Positions 17,562 to 25,865 of a stretch of DNA of 44,405 nt are shown here, one piece after another. The notes beneath the pieces are model-generated. The model was not told where the DNA came from. It saw nothing but the letters and a program-made list of their open reading frames with translations, and searched no databases. A program made the translations under genes and the position numbers. The DNA lies in the NCBI GenBank assembly GCA_015478655.1, contig JADMIJ010000031.1, positions 1 through 44,405 on the forward strand. Reading direction: 5' to 3'. This DNA is from Acidimicrobiales bacterium. Lineage in GTDB: Bacteria > Actinomycetota > Acidimicrobiia > Acidimicrobiales > RAAP-2. How positions within the stretch are numbered: the first letter of the stretch is position 1; every line of letters starts with the position of its first letter.

Positions 17562-18538
17562 GACGGTCCTGCCTGCATGGGGGCAGGGCCTGGCCAACCG
17601 GCCCCGACGGGTTGTCCGACGGCCTGACGAGGGTCGGCCGCATCGAATCCGTGGGTCAGGCTGAGGAAGACCTCTTCGAGGCTGCCCCGCTCGTGGATGA
17701 GCTCGTAGAGGACCAGCTGATGCTGGGCGGCGAAGGGTCCGAACCATTCGGGGGTGGCCCCGTCGATGACCAGCATGTCGTGGGCCAACTGGCGGTAGGC
17801 CACCGGAATGGCGTGGAGGAGCGCCATCAGCCGCGCCAGCTCCGGAGATCTGATGCGCAGGCCGGTGCGGGTCCCGGCCTGGCTGGCCAGCTCGGCCAGG
17901 GTGGTCTGGAGCACCAGCCTCCCGTGCGACACGATGACCACGTCGTCCACCGTCTCCTCCATCTCGGAGAGGAGGTGCGAGGACACCAGCACGGCGTGTC
18001 CGAGCGACGCCTGGTGCCGGATGAAGGTGCGCAGCCATTGGATGCCCTGAGGGTCGAGGCCGTTGGAGGGCTCGTCGAGGATGAGGATCTCCGGGTCCCC
18101 GAGCAGGGCGGTGGCCAACTGGAGGCGTTGGCGCATCCCCATGGAGAACTTGCCCACACGGCGCCTGGCCACGTCACCCAGTCCGACCAGGTCGAGTGTC
18201 TCGTCGACCCGGCTGATCGGGATCCCGGCCCCGATGGCCACCGATTTCAAGTGGTCCTCCGCCCGGCGGGACGGATGGAAGCTGGTCGCCTCGAGCACGG
18301 CGCCCACATGGCGGACCGGGTCGTCGAGCTCGACGTAGCGCCGGCCGTCGAAGGTTGCCGTGCCGGCGCTCGAGGCGACCAGTCCGAGCAGGATCCGCAG
18401 CGTGGTTGTCTTGCCCGAGCCGTTGGGCCCGAGGAATCCGGTCACGCGCCCGGCGGTCACCTCGAAGCTCAGGTCATCGACGGCGCGCACACTGCCGAAG
18501 TGCTTCGACAGCTGGTGGACCTCGATGGCCGAAGGCAT
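17558..18538 (-). CDS. ABC transporter ATP-binding protein
   Basis: Nucleotide-binding subunit of an ABC-2 exporter, working on the inner membrane face with the permease at 16761-17561. The 326-residue protein has Walker A GPNGSGKTT (37-45), signature FSMGMRQ (131-137), Walker B LILDEPSNGLD (152-162) and an H-loop VSSHLL. The C-terminal ~100 residues are the helical extension common in CcmA/DrrA-like exporters, with the EEVFLSLT motif. The start ATG at 18538 has only a weak upstream AGGG. The TetR gene at 18575 lies 36 bases further upstream in the same direction and could be read through into this pair. Confidence 0.93.
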   Translation of the reverse strand: MPSAIEVHQLSKHFGSVRAVDDLSFEVTAGRVTGFLGPNGSGKTTTLRILLGLVASSAGTATFDGRRYVELDDPVRHVGAVLEATSFHPSRRAEDHLKSVAIGAGIPISRVDETLDLVGLGDVARRRVGKFSMGMRQRLQLATALLGDPEILILDEPSNGLDPQGIQWLRTFIRHQASLGHAVLVSSHLLSEMEETVDDVVIVSHGRLVLQTTLAELASQAGTRTGLRIRSPELARLMALLHAIPVAYRQLAHDMLVIDGATPEWFGPFAAQHQLVLYELIHERGSLEEVFLSLTHGFDAADPRQAVGQPVGAGWPGPAPMQAGPS

Positions 18539-18574
18539 CCCTGGACGGTAGTCCGGACCGAGGGCCCGCTCGTG

Positions 18575-19207
18575 TCACCCCAGGGCGGAGGTCCCGCCCG
18601 CCGACAGGGCCCCGGTATGGATGTCCGAGGGCAGCAGGAGGCCGATGGCCACCACCAGCTCGTCGTGGACGCGGCCCATGTTGCTCCACCCGTTGACCCA
18701 TCCCACCAGGGCCGAATACCAGACGTGGCCGAGGATGCGGGCCCGGTCGCTGAGATCCGGCGGATGGGGATCGCCGATGGCCCGGGTGATGATCCCCTCC
18801 ATCAGGACCGACACCTGTTGCTGGCATTCGATGGCCGCCGGGTCCGGGGAGGCCAGGGCCGTGAAGACGGCACCGACCAGCTGGGGCTGGCGGCCCATGG
18901 ACCGCAGGGCGCGATCGAGGGCGTCGATGACCCGCTCCGCCGCGGTGTCCCCCTGGGCCGGGAGCTGGGCCAACCGGGCGTCCAACTGCTCCACCCAGTG
19001 GACCAGGGCGGCGGCCAACAGGTGGTCCTTGCTGGTGAAATACCGGTAGACGGTGCCCATGGCCACGTCGGCGCGGGCGGCCACATCTCTCATCTGCACG
19101 GCCTCGTACCCGCCGTCGAGGCCGAGCGCCATGGCGGCGTCGACGACCCGCTGGCGACGGGCGTATTGGGCTCGCGTCAGGGTGCGTGGCACGGGACGGT
19201 TCGCCAT
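18575..19207 (-). CDS. TetR-family regulator, KstR-like
   Basis: A 210-residue helix-turn-helix repressor. The DNA-binding part is residues ~15-65, with the recognition helix VAMGTVYRYFTSKDHLL. The ligand-binding half includes RALRSMGRQPQLVGAVFTALASPDP, which resembles the C-terminal domain of KstR-type repressors of steroid and lipid catabolism. It is divergent from the second TetR gene (start near 19320-19353). The shared control region contains a CTGACGGCCCGTCAT palindrome. Targets may include the downstream ABC exporter pair, which follows it in the same direction after 36 bases, or the catabolic genes carrying the same palindrome. KstR-like is a class call only; the ligand is unknown. 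Confidence 0.88.
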   Translation of the reverse strand: MANRPVPRTLTRAQYARRQRVVDAAMALGLDGGYEAVQMRDVAARADVAMGTVYRYFTSKDHLLAAALVHWVEQLDARLAQLPAQGDTAAERVIDALDRALRSMGRQPQLVGAVFTALASPDPAAIECQQQVSVLMEGIITRAIGDPHPPDLSDRARILGHVWYSALVGWVNGWSNMGRVHDELVVAIGLLLPSDIHTGALSAGGTSALG

Positions 19208-19306
19208 GAGCGATCACGCTACTCGCCAGGGGTTTCGAACCTGGATTGCCGGACTGCCCCCTTCAGAGGGCGGGGACGCCCTCAGGCCGGGCCCCCACGG
19301 CGTTTC

Positions 19307-19321
19307 CTGACGGCCCGTCAT
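19307..19321. promoter_or_regulatory. Palindromic operator candidate, site 1 (TetR gene start)
   Basis: CTGACGGCCCGTCAT matches the CTGAC-N5-GTCAG pattern with one end-base difference. It overlaps the first possible start codon (19320) of the plus-strand TetR gene and lies about 100 bases before the divergent TetR gene. This is the position expected for autoregulation. Confidence 0.55.
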
Positions 19322-19352
19322 GTCGTCCCGGCCGTCGGTACCATGTTCCGCC

Positions 19353-20144
19353 ATGGCCGTCGCCGAGGATCCCGAGCTCATCGCCACCACGGATGGCCGG
19401 GTCCCGGGACGCCGTGGTCTCGCCACCCGGCAACGCCTGTTGGAGTGCACGGCCGGGTTGTTGGTGGCCACGCCGTGGCGATCGATCAAGGTGATCGACA
19501 TCGCCCGTCAGGCCGGCACCTCGCCGGCCACCTTCTACCAGTACTTCGAGAATGTGGAGGCGGCCATCACCGTGCTGGCCGAGGAGCTGGTCGAGGGAGC
19601 GGGGGTGCTGGCCGGGCTGGTCGACGGCGACTGGAGCGAGGGCGCCAGCTGGGACACCGCGGTGGCCGTGGTCGAGGGCTTCATGGAGTACTGGGAGTGC
19701 AACCGGGCCGTGTTCCGGGTGGTCGAGCTGACCACGGTGGAGGGCGATCTGCGGTTCCAGGGGCTGCGGGTCCGGGCCCTCAACGCCGTGACGGTGACCC
19801 TGGCCCGGGTCATCGCCACCAGCGGCGAGACCTCGGCATCCCCCGCAGGCTCCGACCCGATGGCCGCCGCCGGCACCCTCATCGCCATGCTGGCCCAGGT
19901 GGCCGGCCATCGCTACGGATTCGAGTTCTGGGGGATCCGGACCGCCTCGCTGGTCGACAGCCAGGCCCGCCTGCTGCACTGGTCGGTCACCGGCAGGGCT
20001 GCCCCCGAGGGCGCCACGGTGCCCGGGTCGGAACCGCCGCTGCCCCGCACCGGACCGGTGGTGGGCGGGGGTGCGGCCGCGGCCCGCACGGCGGAGGTCA
20101 AGGCAGCGTCGGCGAAGGCAGGGCCGAAGCCCACCTCGAATTAG
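19353..20144 (+). CDS. TetR-family regulator
   Basis: Predicted transcriptional repressor of about 263 residues. The helix-turn-helix is near the N-terminus (RQRLLECTAGLL... IDIARQAGTSPATFYQYFENVEAAI), with the canonical TFYQYF recognition helix. The ligand domain follows, and the last ~50 residues are a Pro/Gly/Ala-rich tail. The frame is open from ATG 19320, but a palindromic operator candidate (19307-19321) covers that codon, so I favour the in-frame ATG at 19353; neither has a clear ribosome binding site. The gene is divergent from the KstR-like regulator and convergent with the cyclase-family gene. It is the best in-window candidate to recognise the five-site palindrome, because one site sits at its own start. 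Confidence 0.87.
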   Translation: MAVAEDPELIATTDGRVPGRRGLATRQRLLECTAGLLVATPWRSIKVIDIARQAGTSPATFYQYFENVEAAITVLAEELVEGAGVLAGLVDGDWSEGASWDTAVAVVEGFMEYWECNRAVFRVVELTTVEGDLRFQGLRVRALNAVTVTLARVIATSGETSASPAGSDPMAAAGTLIAMLAQVAGHRYGFEFWGIRTASLVDSQARLLHWSVTGRAAPEGATVPGSEPPLPRTGPVVGGGAAAARTAEVKAASAKAGPKPTSN

Positions 20145-20168
20145 CGGGGGGGCGGCCGCCCGTCCGGC

Positions 20169-21185
20169 TCAGCGCAACGCCACCGGATTCACCGGCGACC
20201 CCAGCGCACGGGTGAAGGGGAGGGGGGTGGCGTCGAGCAGGAAGTCGTAGCGTCCGTCCGCCGCGCAGGCGTCGGCCAACTCGTCGAGGAACCAGTTCTG
20301 GCCCTGGGTCATCCCCATCTCCACCAGGTGCAGCAGGTGCACCGGCAGGTAGAGGGCCTCGTCCTCGCACGGGTAGACCTCGAGCACCATGGTGTCGGTG
20401 GCCACGGCGGCCACGTCGTGGGTGTGGAACCAGACGGCCGTGGCCATGGTCAGGCCCGGCGACGGCCACGTGTAGGCCACCAGGTCCCGCGCCGGCGCCG
20501 TGCCCCTGATGCCCGGCCGGCCGGGCAGCGCCAGGTGAGCGGCCTGGCCCGTCCGGACCAGCACCACATCGCCCGCATCGATGGTCAGATGGCCCAGGGC
20601 GCAGGCGGCATCGAGGTCTGCAGGCGTGATCGGGTACCCGGGCTCGAGGATCTCGACGCCCTTGGCCCGGGCCACGTCAAGCAGCACGCCCCGCGACACG
20701 AGCGAGGTGATCAGGTGGATTCCCAGGCTGGTGGCCCCGGCCTCGGTGACCGACGAGGCGGGGAAGCCGTTGTAGAGCGTCCCCCCGTCGGGGCCGGCTC
20801 CGTAGGAGGCGTGGGCCAGTCCGTCCCAGTGGGTGGCGCACTGCAGGGCGAACGTCACCGCATCCTCGGACGTGGCGATCCACCCGGGGTCCCGGCTCAG
20901 AGGTTGGTTGACGCTGATCATGGTGCGCTCGGGATTGATCCTGCCCTTCACGAACCCCATCTGGATCCCCTCCTCGGCCGACATGGGGAGGCCGAGGGCG
21001 AAGGCGTTCCCCTCGTGTACGGCGGCGGCGCCCCGCAGGCGGGCCGCTTCGTCGACGAGATTGAGGGTGCCGATCTGATCCTCTGGTCCCCACCGTCCCC
21101 AATTGGAGACGCGGGCCGCGATGTCGGTGAATGAGGCGGGAGTGGACGGCGGGACGGGCACGGGCACGGACCTGTTGTACCTCAT
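20169..21185 (-). CDS. Cyclase-family hydrolase (kynurenine formamidase-like fold)
   Basis: Member of the 'putative cyclase' metal hydrolase family related to bacterial kynurenine formamidases and isatin hydrolases. The metal-binding signature appears as THWDGLAHASYG, a variant of HxGTHxDxP in this longer subgroup. The protein has the subgroup's N-terminal NWGRWGPEDQIGTLN and a C-terminal WFLDELADACA. About 338 residues is normal for the long form. The start is uncertain. ATG 21185 lies within a 12-bp palindrome (CATTGGCCAATG), and GTG codons 18-24 bases further in are also possible. It is convergent with the TetR gene; its 5' side faces the aldehyde dehydrogenase terminator hairpins. The substrate cannot be deduced. 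Confidence 0.85.
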   Translation of the reverse strand: MRYNRSVPVPVPPSTPASFTDIAARVSNWGRWGPEDQIGTLNLVDEAARLRGAAAVHEGNAFALGLPMSAEEGIQMGFVKGRINPERTMISVNQPLSRDPGWIATSEDAVTFALQCATHWDGLAHASYGAGPDGGTLYNGFPASSVTEAGATSLGIHLITSLVSRGVLLDVARAKGVEILEPGYPITPADLDAACALGHLTIDAGDVVLVRTGQAAHLALPGRPGIRGTAPARDLVAYTWPSPGLTMATAVWFHTHDVAAVATDTMVLEVYPCEDEALYLPVHLLHLVEMGMTQGQNWFLDELADACAADGRYDFLLDATPLPFTRALGSPVNPVALR

Positions 21186-21194
21186 TGGCCAATG
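21183..21194. promoter_or_regulatory. Perfect 12-bp palindrome at cyclase start
   Basis: CATTGGCCAATG is perfectly self-complementary and overlaps the proposed ATG (21185) of the cyclase-family gene. If translation really starts at a downstream GTG, this would be an operator in the promoter or leader. Confidence 0.35.
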
Positions 21195-21346
21195 GGTTCT
21201 CCGCATTCGACCCGCAGGACCCTGCCGGGCGCCAGGCCCGCGCAATGCAAGGAAAGCGCCACGGATGACCGGCGTCCAGCCGATGGGAGCTCATCCGGCT
21301 CGCACTGCCGGGCGGCGCGGCGCCGGCGGCGTCTTCACCTTCACCG

Positions 21347-21368
21347 CACCCTTCTTCGGGGAAGGGTG
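21347..21368 (-). terminator. Hairpin downstream of aldehyde dehydrogenase (distal)
   Basis: A perfect 8-bp stem CACCCTTC/GAAGGGTG with a six-base loop lies about 63 bases beyond the aldehyde dehydrogenase stop. There is no T-tract, as is common in high-GC actinobacteria. It is the second of two hairpins here. Confidence 0.45.
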
Positions 21369-21390
21369 ATCCTCGGGGCGGGGTGACGGC

Positions 21391-21411
21391 GGGTCCGCCC
21401 CGGGCGGACCC
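21391..21411 (-). terminator. Strong GC hairpin downstream of aldehyde dehydrogenase
   Basis: GGGTCCGCCC and GGGCGGACCC are perfect complements separated by one base, so about 8 bp of stable stem can form. It starts 19 bases after the aldehyde dehydrogenase stop and is a good factor-independent terminator candidate despite the missing T-tract. Confidence 0.6.
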
Positions 21412-21430
21412 GGGGGGAGGTCTGGTCGCC

Positions 21431-22900
21431 TCAGCCGGCCCAGATGATCGACTGCATCTCCGAGTAGGCCTCGAGGCCGTAGTCGCCTCCGTCCCGACCG
21501 ATGCCGCTCATCTTGAAGCCGCCGAAGGGCGCGTCCATGTTGCGCTGGGCCGTGTTGATCCCCACATGGCCGGCCCGGAGCAGCTTGGCCACCCGGAAGG
21601 CGCGGGAGGTGTCGCCGGAGAAGACGTAGTCGTAGAGGCCGAACTCCGAGTCGTTGGCGATGGCGATGCCCTCCTCCTCGTCGTCGAAGGGGATGGCCAC
21701 CACGACGGGCCCGAAGATCTCCTCGCGGGCCGCCGTCATGTCGTTCGATCCGGTGATGAGGGTGGGCTCCACGTAGTAGCCGGTGCCGAGGTGGTCCGGG
21801 CAGCCGCCGCCGGCCACCACCTCCCCCTGCTGCCGGCCGCTGGCGATGTAGTCGAGGACCCGCTGGCGCTGGGCCGCCGAGATCAACGGGCCGACCATCG
21901 TCTCCGGCTCGGTCGGATCGCCCACCTTCAGGACGCCGGCGAATTTGGCCAGGCTGTCGACGACCTGGTCGAAGATGCTGCGATGGACGACGGCCCGGGT
22001 GGGGGCGGTGCAGATCTGGCCGGAGTGGAAGGCCCAGGTCGAGCCGATGGCGGTGATGGCCCCTTTGATGTCGGCATCCTCGAACACCACGGCGGCCCCC
22101 TTGCCGCCCAGCTCCATGAGCAGCCGCTTCATGGTCGGGGCCCCGGCGGCGGCGATGCGCTGGCCCACGGCGGTGGACCCGGTGAACGACACCATGTCGA
22201 CGTCGGGCGAACTGGTCAGCGCCGAGGCCGGCTCGGGCGCCTCGGAGGTGATGAGGTTCACGACCCCGGGGGGGAACCCGACCTCGTCGAGGACCCGGGC
22301 CAGTTCGATCACGGCCAGCGGGTCCTGGGGGGCGGGCTTGATGACGACGGTGTTGCCCATGGCCAGGGCCGGGGCGACCTTTCCGGCCATGTTGGTCAGG
22401 GGGAAGTTGTAGCTGGCGATGGCCGCCACCACCCCGACGGGCTGGCGGTAGGCCAGGGCGCTGATGAGGCCCCCCGGGGCCAGCGGCGTGGCCGCGGTGG
22501 CCACTGGCGGCAGCATGGATTCCTGGACGTGGCGGATGTCGCGTGCGTAGCGGTCGAAGCGGTCGGCGCTGATGGGGACCTGCATGCGCGAGCCCACCGA
22601 GGCGGTGGCGCCGGTCTCGGCGATGACCAGCGGGACCAGCTCTTCGTTCTTGGCCCGGATGGCCGCCGCCGCCGCCTTCAGCAGGGCCAGTCGCTCCTCG
22701 ACGGGGGTGGCGGCCCAGGCCGGGAAGGCCTGGCGCGCCGCGGCGGCGGCGTCGGCGGCGTCGCCCATTGAGGCATCGGGGGCCTGCCCCACCAGGGTCT
22801 CGGTGGCCGGGTTGGTGATGCCGTAGGTGCCGTTGCCGGCCTCGACCCACTTGCCCCCGATCAGGAGCTGCGTCTCGTCCCTGGTGACCTGGCTACCCAT
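21431..22900 (-). CDS. NAD(P)-dependent aldehyde dehydrogenase
   Basis: Oxidises an aldehyde to the acid (or a related semialdehyde) in the cytoplasm. The 489-residue protein is full length for the superfamily. Key elements are ASYNFPL with the oxyanion Asn, the NAD-binding VIKPAPQDP and FTGSTAVG, the general base Glu in LMELGGKGA, the nucleophilic cysteine in SGQICTAPTR, and EEIFGPVV near the end. The ATG at 22900 is preceded by AAAGGGG at eight bases. The gene is monocistronic, with two hairpins after its stop and a CTGACGCCGCGTCAG palindrome 83-97 bases before its start, which puts it in the proposed TetR regulon. Confidence 0.95.
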   Translation of the reverse strand: MGSQVTRDETQLLIGGKWVEAGNGTYGITNPATETLVGQAPDASMGDAADAAAAARQAFPAWAATPVEERLALLKAAAAAIRAKNEELVPLVIAETGATASVGSRMQVPISADRFDRYARDIRHVQESMLPPVATAATPLAPGGLISALAYRQPVGVVAAIASYNFPLTNMAGKVAPALAMGNTVVIKPAPQDPLAVIELARVLDEVGFPPGVVNLITSEAPEPASALTSSPDVDMVSFTGSTAVGQRIAAAGAPTMKRLLMELGGKGAAVVFEDADIKGAITAIGSTWAFHSGQICTAPTRAVVHRSIFDQVVDSLAKFAGVLKVGDPTEPETMVGPLISAAQRQRVLDYIASGRQQGEVVAGGGCPDHLGTGYYVEPTLITGSNDMTAAREEIFGPVVVAIPFDDEEEGIAIANDSEFGLYDYVFSGDTSRAFRVAKLLRAGHVGINTAQRNMDAPFGGFKMSGIGRDGGDYGLEAYSEMQSIIWAG

Positions 22901-22982
22901 GGCGGGTCCCCTTTCGCGGTGCGGTGATGACGTCGATGCTGCGCCCCGGGCGCCCTCACGTCGTCGTGACTGACGGCGACAC

Positions 22983-22997
22983 CTGACGCCGCGTCAG
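22983..22997. promoter_or_regulatory. Palindromic operator candidate, site 2 (aldehyde dehydrogenase)
   Basis: CTGACGCCGCGTCAG has perfect 5-bp arms around five bases. A further CTGACGG half-site begins at 22970, and TCACG-TCGT-CGTGA lies next to it, so the region has layered dyad symmetry 55-97 bases before the aldehyde dehydrogenase start. Confidence 0.6.
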
Positions 22998-23083
22998 CAG
23001 TGTAGGTGGTGACCGATCCCCCGGGAGCTCGACGGTCGCGCGCCGCGAGCGGGGCCCGACGGTCGGATCCGGCAGCCGGCGGG

Positions 23084-24817
23084 TCAGACGGTGGCCAGTG
23101 ACGGGTCGACCGTCGCCGTGTCCCGCCCCGACTTGAGCAGGGTGCCCGGCAGGCGTCCGGTGGGCTTGCCGTCGACCACGGTCTCGACCCCATTGACCAG
23201 GACCCGGACCACGCCGATGGCGTCGGCGATGAGGCGCGGGCTTCCCCCCGGGAGGTCGTGGACCAGGGTGGCGGGCTCCGAGCCCACCGTCTCGGGATCG
23301 AAGACGAACAGGTCGGCGCACAGGCCCTCGGACACCCGTCCGCGGTCCTCGAGCCCGAACAGCTGGGCGGGGGCCTCGGTCATCAGTTGGATGGCCCGCT
23401 CCATCGGGACCAGCCGGCGCTTGCGGAGGCAGTCGCCGAGGAACGAGGTCGGATAGTTGGAGCCGCACATCCGGTCGAGATGGGCGCCGGCGTCGGACCC
23501 GCCGATCATGGCCCCGGGGTCGTTCCAGACCTGGAGGCGGGCCTGCCACGAGGCGTCGTCGCCGTCGGAGGCCTTGGGCCACAGGACCGTTCGCAGCCCA
23601 TCGGCGATGACCAGGTCGAGCAGCGTGTCGAAGGGGGCCTTGCCCTGCTCCTCGGCGATGGAGCCCACGTCGCGCCAGCTCAGTCCCTCGTTCTCGGCGG
23701 CAAAGGTGTCACCGATGATGTAGTTGGCCCAGTTCGACAGGCGGCGGAACACCCCGGCGCCATCGGACTTGGCCAGCTCGTCGAGCTCGGCCCGGACGGC
23801 CGGGTCGCCCAGCTTCACGATGCGCTCGTCGACCGGGAGCCCCATGACGGGGGCCCATCCGGGGATGAGGAACAGGGCGCAGTGGGTCCGGAAGCTCATG
23901 TTCATAGGGACAAGCGTGGGCATGGTCAGGGCGATCACCCGGCCACCGGCCTCGGCCGCCCGGGCCGAGGCCTCCAGCTGGCGGCGGGTCTTCTCCGGCG
24001 TGCGCGAGTCGACCGTCAGCACGTTCCAGTTGAGCGGTCGCCGGGCGGTGGTGCTCATGGCCACCATTAGGTCGATCTCCTCGTCGCTGAAGGTGTCGAG
24101 GCACCCGTTGGTGATGTATTCGAGGGTGGTGCCCGGGTGGTCCCGCAGCACCTCGCAGAAGGCCAGCATCTCGCGGCGGTCGGCGCTGCGCGACGAGATG
24201 GGGTTGCCGTCCCCGTCGGAATGGGTGCGGGACTGGGATGACGAAAAGCCCAGTCCTCCGGCCTCGATCGATTCGGCCAGCAGCCGGCTCATGGCCGCCA
24301 CCTCCTGGTCCGAGGCCACCTCGGCGGCCCGCTCGGAGCCCATCACCCAGCGGCGCAAGGCACAGTGGCCCACCAGGAACCCGGCGTTGACGCCGAGGTT
24401 GCCCTCGAGCCGGTCGAGGTACTCGCCGAAGCTGGTCCAGTCCCAGGTGATCCCGCTCTCCAGGGCCTCGAGGGGCATGCCCTCCACGTTGACCATCATC
24501 CGCCGGATGTAGTCGTGGTCCTCCGCTTTGATGGGGGCCAGGGTGAACCCGCAGTTGCCGCCGATCACCGTAGTCACCCCGTGCAGGTTGGACGGGGACG
24601 CCGTCGGGTCCCAGAACAGCTGGGCGTCGTAGTGGGTGTGGGGGTCGATGATGCCCGGCGCCACCACCAGGCCGTCGGCGTCGAACTCGGTGGTGCCGGC
24701 CTCCTCCACCCGGCCGACGGCCACGATCTTCCCGCCTCGGACACCGACGTCGGCCCGGTGGCCGGGGGACCCGGTCCCGTCGACGACCAGGCCGTTGCGG
24801 ATCACATAGTCGAGCAT
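23084..24817 (-). CDS. N-acyl-D-amino-acid deacylase-like amidohydrolase
   Basis: TIM-barrel metal hydrolase of the D-aminoacylase subgroup of the amidohydrolase superfamily. It is 577 residues long. Motifs are the metal HxH in PGIIDPHTHYDAQLFW (about 58-65), the GGNCGFTLAP loop with the bridging Cys typical of D-aminoacylases, a conserved CALRRWVMG-type segment, and the late metal/catalytic Asp in GGSDAGAHLD. The N-terminal VIRNGLVVDGTG strand is the small composite domain. Actinobacterial relatives are often annotated only as amidohydrolases and occur in lipid and xenobiotic catabolic clusters, so the acyl-amino-acid activity is a family guess. The ATG at 24817 has GGAGGA eight bases upstream. 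A CTGAC-N5-GTCAG palindrome lies 74-88 bases before it. Confidence 0.9.
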   Translation of the reverse strand: MLDYVIRNGLVVDGTGSPGHRADVGVRGGKIVAVGRVEEAGTTEFDADGLVVAPGIIDPHTHYDAQLFWDPTASPSNLHGVTTVIGGNCGFTLAPIKAEDHDYIRRMMVNVEGMPLEALESGITWDWTSFGEYLDRLEGNLGVNAGFLVGHCALRRWVMGSERAAEVASDQEVAAMSRLLAESIEAGGLGFSSSQSRTHSDGDGNPISSRSADRREMLAFCEVLRDHPGTTLEYITNGCLDTFSDEEIDLMVAMSTTARRPLNWNVLTVDSRTPEKTRRQLEASARAAEAGGRVIALTMPTLVPMNMSFRTHCALFLIPGWAPVMGLPVDERIVKLGDPAVRAELDELAKSDGAGVFRRLSNWANYIIGDTFAAENEGLSWRDVGSIAEEQGKAPFDTLLDLVIADGLRTVLWPKASDGDDASWQARLQVWNDPGAMIGGSDAGAHLDRMCGSNYPTSFLGDCLRKRRLVPMERAIQLMTEAPAQLFGLEDRGRVSEGLCADLFVFDPETVGSEPATLVHDLPGGSPRLIADAIGVVRVLVNGVETVVDGKPTGRLPGTLLKSGRDTATVDPSLATV

Positions 24818-24890
24818 GGCGGCATTCCTCCGTGGGCGGTCGGGTGTCCTCTGGGCACACGCGGGAGGGGGGAACCCTCCAGGCCTGCAC

Positions 24891-24905
24891 CTGACAGACC
24901 GTCAG
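24891..24905. promoter_or_regulatory. Palindromic operator candidate, site 3 (deacylase/MscS divergent)
   Basis: CTGACAGACCGTCAG has perfect outer arms and near-perfect inner symmetry. It lies between the divergent deacylase and MscS-like genes, so a single bound repressor could control both. Confidence 0.6.
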
Positions 24906-24908
24906 TTT

Positions 24909-25865
24909 ATGGCAGCGCCGGTTGTCCCGTCGGGGCCGGGACCACGGGCAGGTCGGAGGGGTGCGGGGCCCCGGACGGCACCGTGCCCGCCGGTGGCGGA
25001 TGGTAATTTCCCCCGCATCCACCACTCCTGGGCTCAAGACAACCTCCTCCCCGTCATCGTCATGCTCCTCGGTGCGGGGCTCCTCGTCCGTTTCGCCCAC
25101 TGGTTCGGGGCCCGCCGGCGCACCTGGATCGACACCCAGATCCGGCACCAGATCGAGTCGGGCTCGTTGGCCTCCGAGAGCCTCAAGCGGTCACGCGCCG
25201 TGAGTGAGGCCGTCGAGTGGGCGGCGGTGGCCCTCACCTACTTCGTCGTGGCCATCTTGAGTCTCGACCGGCTGGGGATACCCCTGACCACGCTGGTGGC
25301 CCCGGCCACGGTGATCGGCATCGGCCTGGGATTCGGGGCCCAGCAGATGGTGGGGGACCTGCTGGCCGGGTTCTTCCTGTTCGCCGAGCGCCAGTTCGCC
25401 TTCGGTGACTTCATCCGCCTGTCGGTGCCCGGGCAGACCACCGGGATCACCGGCACCGTCGAGGAGCTCACCCTGCGGGTCACCAAGGTGCGCACGGCCC
25501 AGGGCGAGTTGGTGGTGGTGCCGAACAGCGCCCTGCGCCAGGTCACCAACCTGTCCAAGGACTGGTCGAAGGCGGTCATCGACATCCCGGTGTCGGTGGT
25601 CGAGGACCTCGAGCGGGTGACCTCCCTCTTGAAGGACGTGGTGGCGACCATGGCCACCGACCCGCAGTGGAAGGACCTCCTGCTCGGGGACCCGGTGGTG
25701 GCGGGGGTGGAGACCATCGACGTCGGCTACGTGCAGCTGCGCCTCATCGCCCGCACGTTGCCCGGACGCCAGTTCGAGGTGGCTCGCGAGATCCGGCTCC
25801 GGGCCGCGACCGCCCTCCGGTCGGCCGGCGTCGCCTCGCCCTCGATCGGTGATCCCGCCCCATGA
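24909..25865 (+). CDS. MscS-type mechanosensitive ion channel
   Basis: Small-conductance mechanosensitive channel that opens under membrane tension to release solutes on osmotic downshock. There is a short N-terminal part, then membrane helices near LLPVIVMLLGAGLLV, a second around VALTYFVVAILSL, and the pore helix TM3 with its Gly/Ala packing pattern GIGLGFGAQQMVGDLLAG. The MscS beta domain follows (FGDFIRL, GTVEELTLRVTKVR, VVVPNSAL). The start is uncertain: ATG 24909 follows the operator candidate by three bases and has no ribosome binding site, and GTG 24993 is an alternative that still keeps the first helix. The gene overlaps the next by four bases (ATGA). Confidence 0.92.
   Translation: MAAPVVPSGPGPRAGRRGAGPRTAPCPPVADGNFPRIHHSWAQDNLLPVIVMLLGAGLLVRFAHWFGARRRTWIDTQIRHQIESGSLASESLKRSRAVSEAVEWAAVALTYFVVAILSLDRLGIPLTTLVAPATVIGIGLGFGAQQMVGDLLAGFFLFAERQFAFGDFIRLSVPGQTTGITGTVEELTLRVTKVRTAQGELVVVPNSALRQVTNLSKDWSKAVIDIPVSVVEDLERVTSLLKDVVATMATDPQWKDLLLGDPVVAGVETIDVGYVQLRLIARTLPGRQFEVAREIRLRAATALRSAGVASPSIGDPAP

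Noticed and set aside
19226..19244. CCAGG...GGTTTCGAACC...CCTGG, resembling a tRNA T-arm or attachment-site remnant
   Set aside because: The T-stem does not close at the right length, no acceptor or anticodon arm fits around it, and no integrase or mobile gene is nearby.
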